Positions 54,720 to 64,000 of a DNA stretch of 64,000 bases are shown piece by piece. The notes beneath the pieces were generated by a model that had not been told where the DNA came from, did no database searches, and saw only the letters and a program-made list of their open reading frames with translations. Source of the DNA: Dirofilaria immitis (taxonomy: Eukaryota; Nematoda; Chromadorea; Rhabditida; Onchocercidae); the NCBI GenBank assembly GCA_024305405.1, contig JAKNDB010000109.1:6448001-6512000 (forward strand). Reading direction: 5' to 3'. Each line of letters opens with the position of its first letter. Positions within the stretch are counted from its first letter, which is position 1. The position numbers were made by a program, and so were the translations under genes.

Positions 54720-55691
54720 ATGGTTTTAACCAGTTTGACGAGGACGTCATTTCGGGATCTTCAGAGCGTTTTTAAGCTTGAAAAATCCATATCGACAGCG
54801 TGTCCACTTCACAAGAATACTGCTGGAAAATATAAAGTATGTTTGTTATTCTGTTAAAACTAACGATTTTAAAGACCATGAACTTGGGAAATCGTCTAAC
54901 CTTTTACTGGTCTTACGCGTCGTGAAATAGTTGTATTATTACTAAGAAACCCTTAACTGGTTGCATTCGCATAACAGTATCGAATAATTAAGGTAATTCT
55001 CTTTCAGACGACAAGCGGACGGAAACAAATGCTTACGTATGAAATGGCTCACCGACCTCATCATATTGGAGTTAAAAAATCATGGTTGACATGGCATTCA
55101 CAAAATCTGGAAACATTTCGGCAGCGTCAGCCTGTCATGGTATATTATGCTTTAAAACCGAGAAGTGTATTGAACTATTCTATTTACAGAAAAATTTGAT
55201 TTATATTGGAATTTATGTTGGAAAGAATAAAATAGTCAAAAAGGCACAGTAACTATTGACGCCCTGTTTGATTTTAAATCTGCCGTTTTAAAATTCAAAA
55301 CTTTGCCATTCAGAATTTTTTCAGATAGCACAAGATGAGATCATTCGTCGCTTTGTACGTAGCTTTTTCCAGATTATATAACCGTTGATGGAAGTGAGGT
55401 CGGTTTCATAATTTTGTAGTACTGCAATTTTTCTAGTGTCACACTAAATTTATGTCTTTTTATAGCTACTAGTTCAAATTTGTATAAGTTTTGCAGTTGG
55501 TTATTAAACGGCAAGGAAACTATGTTCGTGTGGCAGGATTCTTCCATTACCGAAACAGATTGAATATCCGTGAAATATATTGGATGTATGGATTTGCTGA
55601 AGAATTTCTCTCAGTCCTACTCAAGCAACCAGTGAAATTGGAAATTCAATTCGTTGCTGATGAAAAAGACTTAGCTTATAACTATATATAA
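54720..55691 (+). CDS. mrps-24: Mitochondrial small-subunit ribosomal protein uS3m (MRPS24)
   Basis: Component of the mitochondrial 28S ribosomal subunit. Exons: 54720-54836, 55008-55139, 55325-55398, 55497-55691. The N-terminus (MVLTSLTRTSFRDLQSVFKL) is Arg/Ser/Thr/hydrophobic without acids until residue 14, as in mitochondrial presequences; upstream in-frame codons lack an ATG, so 54720 is the chosen start. Family blocks: GKYK, LTYEMAHRPHHIGVKKSWL, NLETF, DYITVDGSE, VIKRQGNYVRVAGFF and a C-terminus ending AYNYI. In exon 3 the frame breaks at the T5 run 55364-55368; one more T restores it. All exon joins then fit. An AATAAA at 55846-55851 is a likely poly(A) signal. Convergent with CNOT4. 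Confidence 0.92.
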
Positions 55692-57011
55692 TTGCTTTTC
55701 GTATTTGATTTTTGAAATTTTGCTTCAGAAATAGAATTTGAAATAGATTTCAAACACTTTTGTATTTAAAAGTTGTCACTGCAATATGGTTCAAGAAAAA
55801 TACTGCTAGGTCTATGCAGCGATGATTTTTACGCTTTGCAAATTAAATAAAACCTCAAATACAGTTCTTATTTCCTACTTGCAACCGCGTCTTACGTTGG
55901 CAGAAATCATTTGAAAGTAGGTATGTGCATGGATTGAATTCTTTAATATGTCGTACCGGACACAACGGATAAGAACTCAAGAGATTCAGCTCAGGCTCCT
56001 CTGAATCATATCCAATCTTTGAAATGGCACCGAATTCTGATAAAATCTGTAGTTTCTTTCGAATATTCGTTTTGGATCAGTTGATCCCAAATATCTTAGA
56101 TTACTTTTACCTCAGTATAGCGAATTCCTAACTTGATTCACAAGAGACATTCTTGCGCACTGCCAAGACGAATTTTATGTGGATACAAAATACACAAACT
56201 GCCACCATCACGTACTTGATCCGGAATAGAGTGAGTCCCCCAACCAAGAATCGAATCTTTATCAAAGAAAATCACGAAAAATCGAATGAAAATCGAGCAT
56301 GGGATGACTAGTTCCTCTTGAAATTCACTTACAATCTACCGAGTATACAATTTGTCCATAAATTAAGGTGCGGACAAAGAAAAATAGCAATAAATGCTGA
56401 AAACTTTACTAACGAAAAAACGCTCTGTACGGAATACAAACTGCCAAAGATGATGCAGCCTGCTCGCTACATCATCTAAGCGAGAGAAGAGTTGGAAGAA
56501 AATGTTACATATTACAGCACTGCCAGTAAGAATAAAACGATCTTAATCTGAAAAAGTGGACAATACAACATTTGAGCATACTAAATTTGATTCTTTTTAT
56601 ATTTTGCACAACAGAAACTTTATCACAGTACAGGAAATCACGAATCCTCCATAAAATAAGGAAAAATAGTTCCGATAATGAACCAACATACCATACAAAT
56701 ATCTAAACGGTGGCAAGAGAAACGAGCAGTTGACCACACCGTCACGACATAACGAGAAATTCAACGCAAAGCCCACTTTTCTAGAGTGAAAGAATGGATT
56801 ATGCACTGCGACACTTCCAGTCGACAAAACCAATTTAGAATCTTGTTTCGAACTGCATTTTAAATCCAGTCGCTGCTGCACATCTTTCAAGATCAATAAA
56901 GCACAAAAATTCACAGAATTCGATAAAGGAAAGCAATCGTGTATAAAAAAGTTTCTTCACAGAGATACAAATTATAAGCGACAGCTAAAATACAATCAGA
57001 TTCACTTCATT
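55692..57011. other. 3' spacer between mrps-24 and CNOT4
   Basis: Convergent gene ends; probably both 3' UTRs. The minus frame 56597-56914 matches no family I recognise. Confidence 0.55.
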
Positions 57012-60000
57012 TCATCGCTTGGAAACATATGAGAAACCAGGTGGAGGCATCATCCATTGTTGTGATGGATGAGAATAGGAATTTATGGATGGCACCGGTG
57101 GCGGAGCTGATGATGTCATTGGGTTCAAGAGTTGTGCCGACATCGGCATCGTCTGATCATAATTTAAAGTTGACGAGAACAGGTTGGTAGTGCGTTGCAT
57201 TTCCATAGGTGATGCCCGACTAGGTGGATAACCTGTAATAACTTTATAGAATTGACTTTAAACCTAAAAAATTGTTTTTACGGTAAGGTGAAATCACTCA
57301 CCGATTTAATAAATAAAAAATATTGGCAAATACCAAAATATCTGTTGCATAAAATCAACTTTAAAAAATGAGTGGTCTTGCAAATGCAGAAATGATAAAC
57401 CTGCAGTACCAAGATCCGGTACAAACCGAACATTCACATTTGGTAACAGAGCTCGAAAACCTTCCTGCCACTCGTGAAGCTTGGTACCATCAATTTGATT
57501 CGCTGCAGTTAAAGAAATGTTTGAGTGATACTGCGTATTACCGTTGAAGGATGGGCATCGCTGTGGCTGTGTTGAATTGAAAGCCAAATTAGTTGGTGGA
57601 TTCATGAGATTATTGCCTCGAGTTACCTGGGGTTTTGGAGGAGGAAAATACGGATGTGGAGAGTACTGATTTGTGTGAAATACCGATGACAGTTGTTGAG
57701 TAAATGTCTGGGCGGTTTGCGATGAAAGTTTTAATGGTTGCGAAAAACAATCAACATTAGCGCACAAATTATTTGTTGCTGACGCTGTTAAATCGAAATC
57801 TGTTCCGAGTGCATTCCTCAAAGACACTGAAGAAGTGCCATTCGAAATACCCATCGAAGGCCAACCACATTGCAGACCTAGTGACATCAGTGATGATGAC
57901 ACAGATGTCATTCCACTAACACTAAAAAATTATCCAAATCATAAACTATCGGATAAGAAACATACATTGCCTCTTTAAAGAGAGCACAAAAAGACTTGTT
58001 AAATACTGACAGTGAAGTTTACGACTGAACAGCTGGCGACAATGTGGAAAAGGAAAAACTATAATCCTCACTTTTGTGTTGAACACTGCGGTAAAACAGT
58101 TTTTCTTCCTCCAACAAATCTGCTAGACCTTTCGCCGACTCCGAGATAGGATCAAAACCTCAAAATTTCCAACTTTAGATCCTATCTTAATTTACGAATT
58201 TGAGAGTGGATTCATTCAGTAGTGATTTTGACTCATTTCTCCATTTGATATTCTAATGAAATTTAGTTTCAAAATATTGCTACAACATACAAAGGCATTG
58301 ATAAGAGGAACATTCAAAGAATTACCCAAGAACTTCTAGAAATAAAACGAAAAAGCAACCTAAATCATCATCGCTATGTACACTGAGACGCGTACTTTTC
58401 GGTAATATTCTAGTTTGTGAGCCAGACAATGCTGTTGGAAATTCAGTTATTGCATTCTTTGCCATGAAATTGTCGACTTTTCCATAGATTCCTAGAGCAC
58501 GTTGCCAATCGCATGGTGCAGTATTATTTGCCGATTGTAAACTGTTGCTGTTCGATGGCACTTTTGCATTGCTCATATCCACTTTCTCCTTAGTCTATAA
58601 CAGTCTGTCATAATTTAACATTTCGTAGTGATATGAAACAAGAACTTATCTTACGCTAAAATTAACATCATACGAGACAGTGGAATATTAGAAAAACTTT
58701 AAACAATCTATTTAATGTAACAAAATTAACCCAAACATCACAACGCCTGAAACAGCAAATCGCAATGATGCCTACTGTACTGTCCGATACAATCTTCCAA
58801 AAAACATCCCCAAAGAAGAATACACCAAGAATTAAAGCTGTTTCATCTACCAAGAGCCATATTGATAGTCAAAAGTGGTACAAATTATGAAAAATAACGA
58901 ACATTTAAGAACATTTTCTCTATCGAACCACATGTGGTGGCAATGAGTGGCACGACACTTTGACTAGATGAAATCCATTCTGACAATCGAGATCTAAATT
59001 GTTATCTATTCAATCATAAGAATTTTATCTCACAACTAAATTAAACGAATGACTTTCAATTCTTTACATCCCAGGATTTAAAACTCTATCCCAACCAATA
59101 TAAAAAGTATGCGGGTTAATTCAAAAACACTTTTAGAAAACTTAGAGTCAAGGTTTCTATCAAAACCCCACTTTTCTAAAAAGAATGTCATATACCAGAA
59201 TGTGAGAAATTCTCGGTTCTGGAAACAAGGCTCAAGTTGACTCCTCTTTAGCTTATGTAAGCCTTAGCTTTTTAACTGAAATGAAAGAAAAAGAATTGAA
59301 ATTATAAGACAACGGCAGACGTAGATAGGAAAACCGATTTTTCCCAACCAATTTGTTATTCTCAAACTTTGCTTGTTCTACACCTTTCAATATGAAATAG
59401 AAAAGTCAACCAACAAAACACAAATCTCAAATTCACTACACGTTATTTCCCATCAGTATTTCGTATACTTGCCTTGAATCAATTCCCTCATTAACTTTGG
59501 TTGTAGGAATTACTGCTTGCTCTTCAAGCACTACTGACGATGGTACATCATTTGTGGTTCCCAAAATTTTCTCAAGTTGAGATCGAGCCTAAAATTCCTT
59601 CCTGAGAAATACAAATGCAAAATTAAACAGTCAAAAGAAGCAATAAAAACTGAAGTAACCGCTTATAATCGGAAACAGATAACCTCGATTCCTAATCTGT
59701 CAGCGTTTTTTAAATCTTTTCCCCACGAGGAATCAAGACTGTATGATCATTCTCGTAATTCAACCAAAATGAACAACAAATAGAGAACTACCAAAACAAT
59801 ACAAGTCAATATAATGGATAAAAATTAAAATAAGACTAACTTCGTTCTCTTTATCTGCACCTTTATTCTCACTAATCAGTTTATTATTCGTCATGGAATA
59901 AGATTGATTCTCCGAAACTTCTCTGGAATAATATGGCAACGATACTTATAGTTTAGCCAAGACGGACAGCAAAATCAGCAAAATCTTGCCGATTTGCCCA

Positions 60001-62567
60001 GTTTCATGTCTCAAATGTGTTTTGACACTTTAGGAATCCATTATTATACGAGTATTTGGCTCATGAAACTAGAAAATCAACAGAAATTGTTCACATAGTG
60101 TAGAAAGATCTTACTCTGAGTATAATATGACTATATGATACGTACAGTAAAACCCACTTTAAACTGCTACATATTAAAAAGCTTACTTCTATACAAGGGT
60201 GAATGCTTTACCTACCCATTCGTCTGCTTTATAGTTTTCTTCATATTTTTGTCGCTTGACGGCGATCTACTCTGAGAAATTTTTCCTTTACTACGATTAT
60301 TTTCAATCGGTGTTGAGCGAAAGTCCAGTCCATACTCTGCGCTTTCACTTCTAAAATACAAAAAAGAAAAAATTACAGATAAATTCAGAGGACAATACAA
60401 AATACAAATAAATGAAATCACCTAAATGCTGAGGAAGATTAGGATTTCACTAATTTTTAAAAGCAGGAATAGGAGGAAAGGGGAGAGGAAAGAATTTCAC
60501 TTTCATAACCTCATTTTCTGCATGCTTACCTATTCATTACTGGTAGAAAAGATCGGCTTTTTAGAACTTTATTATTATTATTATATCATAGTAACAAAAA
60601 GAAAAAAACTCCGGAATTCAATGAATTGTATTTTAATAATCAAACAGTTGCTGATATTGCTTACGAAACAAAATGACAGCTTACACGAAAAAGAGTAGTA
60701 TGCTACTAAAATGCGACACCTACTTTGATGGTTTCCCACTTGTATTTGTCATAACCGAAGCCCTTCCACGTTGACTTTTCTCCCTGAGGGTTGATTCAAT
60801 TAATCGTTTTTCATATTCCGCATGCCGCCCGAGATGCATATCATCTTTGGTGAAACTGACTTCCGTATCAGCCACGTCATGTAAATACATACATTCCTAT
60901 AACAAAACAAATTTTCATTACTATAATGGATAAGCTTCTTTTCACTTATAGACCTGCCTCTCTTCTACAACCCTTTTGAAAATTTTTTCCTATATGTTAA
61001 AATATTAACAGAACAATCAATAGCAAGCAAATGAATTTCTTAATAAAATCTAGAACAGATGCATAATCAATGTTTTGCGAAGTATCACCGAAAAAATTAA
61101 AACAAGCCAAAGAAGTTGTATGACTATATCGCAAAACAAACCGGTTTATAACATGGCTGACTGCGAAGGAAATTTGTGCAATATTTTGTTGTTCCAAGTG
61201 ATGCCTTTACAATGCGTCCATCTAATTGGGCATTATTAACAGCCTAAAATGTGAAAAAATATATGAATCTAAATCAAAATCATAAAGATCTATTGTTCTC
61301 CATTCCTGTTCTATAACACTTACATAAACAGCATTTGCGACTGATAACTACAGTCACGAAAGCCTAAAAATTTTAAACCGCGCCTTCAGAAAAACGTTTT
61401 TTAATACCTAAGAACAGACCTGTATAGCTCTAAGTGCATCTTCATATCTTGCGTAAGTCACATAAGCTGTGCACGATGCCGACTGCGGACCATTCAGTGA
61501 TGGTGAAGAACCCACAGCAACCTGAATTAGAGTGATATTATAAGCATAATCGACAAAGCTTTTCCATAGCCTCATTTCAATGATATGAAACAACATTCGT
61601 ATAACTGACCTTTAGTATGCGGCCATATTTTCCAAAATACTCGGGTTTCTTTAAAGTTTCTGGATCTGCAACTCTAGCCGACAAACCCACTACGTACACA
61701 AGATTCTTCTGTAGTACCCTGAAAAGGGAAAGGGTGATCGACTCATCAAATTTAGCAACTTAAAAGATACTTCTCGTAAGTCCTCAAGTCCTTGTGAAGA
61801 CTTCTACCATAAAAAACAAACCTGTATGAAGATAGATGTTTCCTGGATTCGCATATTTTGATTTTTTGCTGCTGTTGCTTTTGCCGCTTCTCTGTTTTTA
61901 TCTTCTGAACATCCAAAGCAGTCAAAGGTTTGAAGTTGACAGGATCTTCTGGATACGGTTGTCTACATGCTGGACATAATCCATTCTCATCAGTTCGTAA
62001 TCGATGCCAACAAAACCTACATATCTGAAATTATAAGTTACTTACAAAATTGTCGGACCGTTCTATTAGCATGCCAAGTTACAATAGTGCCATTATGTGT
62101 AAGATATGGCGGTAAACACACTATGAAGCGAAATGAAATAATCCGCCATTGCCATCATCAAACCAGCTCACCTATTTCATGAAAGTTATTTAAAAAAATA
62201 TGTCCTTTCTTCGGACTTACTATGCCGATAACAAAACCAACGATACATTCTCAACATAAGAAAACTTTATTCTTACTTGATATTCACACTTGCACGGAAA
62301 GAAATTGATGTCATCGATTTCGAGTGGTTCCATGCACAAAGGGCACTGAAAAAGACTACAGTTAAAGCCATTCCAAGTAAAACGTTTTAAGAATATCTTG
62401 TGAATTAGGGAATACGAATGACTTGGCATCGTTCGAAATAATATTGGTCAACTTACGAATTAGTTCGGGAAAATAGAGACGGACAAATACAATATCTTTG
62501 GATGACACTCAACAATTAATGTGTGCAGTACCTTAATCAACTCATTTAAGAAAGAGTAAATAGTTAT

Positions 62568-62616
<49 letters not shown>

Positions 62617-62718
62617 CTTTTTTTATATGAAAAAATCTTCGATCATGAAACATAAAAATTATAGCCAAAGAAACGAGAAAACATATACTTCTTTATCGGA
62701 TTGCTCATCACTCGACAT
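57012..62718 (-). CDS. CNOT4: CNOT4, E3 ubiquitin ligase subunit of the CCR4-NOT complex
   Basis: Couples ubiquitination to mRNA decay and translational quality control. Exons (minus): 62718-62689 (MSSDEQSDKE), 62345-62277, 62024-61822, 61718-61610, 61521-61420, 61243-61142, 60896-60724, 60350-60216, 59922-59841, about 59589-59470, about 58600-58360, about 58150-58070, about 57920-57401, about 57235-57012 (TGA). Domains in order: C4C4 RING (CPLCMEPLEIDDINFFPCKC ... CRFCWHRLRTDENGLCPAC), Lys/Gln-rich linker, RRM (KNLVYVVGLSARVADPE ... YVTYARYEDALRAIQ ... LDGRIVKASLGTTKYC), then a C3H1 finger ending CMYLHD. The long disordered tail keeps DWQRALGI and DDDLG/GFDP/KGLADLLEEE, as in vertebrate CNOT4. 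Phases fit through 59841. The joins near 59.47/58.60 and 58.07/57.92 need either another donor or one extra A in nearby A runs. Confidence 0.95.
62570..62615 (+). repeat. (GT)n microsatellite in CNOT4 intron 1
   Basis: An uninterrupted GT run inside the intron between the start exon (62718-62689) and the RING exon (62345-62277). Confidence 0.97.
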
Positions 62719-64000
62719 CGCTTTCCGCGTTGTTTGGTAGTAACGTACTTCGAAAAACTACAAGGGACTTATGTACACAATTCATATTATATCAAAATCA
62801 CGTTTTCATACAGCCGTTACCACAAAACATGATGAAAAAATGCGTCCTTGCAAAAATGACGTTTTCCAATTCCTCCAGCATAAAATCGACTTTTCGAGTA
62901 CTTATCCCATGTAAATCAACTGAACATAAACGACAATCTACAATTTACGCACAACGAGAAATATGCCATCCCAGCCAACCTCCTCTGGATTAATAGAACT
63001 TCATCTGCATGATGAGGTAGAGACACAAAATCATGGAAAAAGTGTTCAGAACTAAATCGAGATTATCCAAAGAATCTTAGTAAAAACTGAATCAAGAGTT
63101 CACTTCTTTCATGCAAGTAAGCATAGGAGATACTTCCCAAAGAAATGAAACCTTCCCCGCATTCTCCACCTCCATGCGCCAACAACGGGAGGAAACTGAC
63201 TGCCACTGCACCTTCTTACGGGTGCCTGGCACTAATCAATTACAATATTTCACCTCCACTCACTCTTTTCCGCTGTGAAATTTTATGTCTCGCCATGTTG
63301 AGAAGCAATTCAGAATAGGGTTGGTGGAATTAACTGGTGTATGCTTGTTTCGGCCTTTAAGTGTTCTTGTCTAGTGGTGGATATTGCCGAACTCAATTTC
63401 TTACGGCCATATCATAGTTTCCTACAGATTTTACTTATTGTGGTGATGTAAAACGATCAAAGATTCCGAGAGTAACAACAGTAGTGGACAGTTTTTGATT
63501 TTCTCGAAATCCCCATTATATATTCTTTTCTCAATTTTCGCTAAAAGAAATTTTCTCCCACCAGTATGTCCGCTTCTTTTAATATATTCCAGACTTTAAT
63601 GTTCCGCTCTTGTTCTCCAATGTTTTAGGTGCATTACTGGAAGGAGCGATATTCGTGGATTCTTTTATAGTTAATCATTATGGTTTCTGTTGCATCATTG
63701 GCTAATACTACACAGCATCATGTGGTAATTATTTTGAGTACAGGTTTAAAGTTATGGTGCTATAATTTTTGAATTAACTTATTTACTGTCGGAATCAACG
63801 GCATTTAATCTTTAATTTTCCTACATCACGAAAAATTTGTCGTTTGCAAACATCTGACACATTGTTATCGTAAATCGTCATCTTTTTTGCGACAAGTTAA
63901 TAATATTTATGGAATGATTTGACTACAGTATTCGATACATTTTTTTAAAAACCCGTTTTACGATTGCTATAAAGAGTATAGAATTCCATCGTTTGGAGAT
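62719..64000. other. Upstream DNA of CNOT4, no further gene seen
   Basis: Holds the CNOT4 promoter on the minus strand. The plus frame at 62730-62993 starts beside the CNOT4 ATG but shows no known motif. The last kilobase is AT-rich without recognised coding sequence. Confidence 0.55.

Overview
The window reads as nuclear DNA of a nematode, most likely a clade III (spirurid or filarial-type) species. It is strongly AT-rich. Its genes are split into short exons with U-rich TTTTCAG-type 3' splice sites, and the recognisable proteins are animal proteins with nematode-like sequences. The species call is inference. No rRNA, tRNA, CRISPR array or bacterial-style operon was seen.

Layout. 1-3330 (minus) holds the 5' part of an L-type voltage-gated calcium channel alpha-1 gene (egl-19 type): N-terminus, repeat I and the beta-subunit binding motif; the rest lies off the left edge. 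3331-8752 is its upstream DNA, with a GC-richer island near 7.44-8.16 kb. 8753-9632 (minus) is a diverged acidic ribosomal protein P2 copy. 10378-15563 is a 5.2-kb element with 896-bp inverted arms. Its right end directly abuts a decayed BEL/Pao retrotransposon pol remnant (15564 to about 17.5 kb). A second, nearly identical 3.9-kb copy of the element interior plus part of one arm lies at 24682-28621. Two candidate exons sit at 20.96-21.6 kb. 33708-41173 (plus) is a FoxP transcription factor gene (zinc finger, leucine zipper, 35-codon glutamine tract, forkhead). 43760-45302 (plus) is RAB28. 47614-50944 (plus) is a CTTNBP2-family coiled-coil protein. 51520-54441 (minus) is a ZC3HC1/NIPA-type zinc-finger protein, divergent from mitochondrial ribosomal protein S24 (54720-55691, plus). 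57012-62718 (minus) is CNOT4, the RING/RRM/C3H subunit of the CCR4-NOT complex.

The genes belong to unrelated pathways (excitability, transcription, vesicle or ciliary traffic, cytoskeleton, nuclear pore/ubiquitin, mitochondrial translation, mRNA decay). Neighbours are convergent (CTTNBP2/ZC3HC1, mrps-24/CNOT4) or divergent (ZC3HC1/mrps-24).

The most consequential observation concerns the sequence itself. Several otherwise conserved genes carry apparent 1-base frame breaks, mostly at short homopolymers. The differences I found between the two copies of the repeat are also homopolymer lengths. This points to residual consensus indels in a long-read draft rather than to dead genes, so frames here should be read across those sites. 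The most unusual structure is the long inverted-repeat element and its partial second copy, for which I recognise no transposase.
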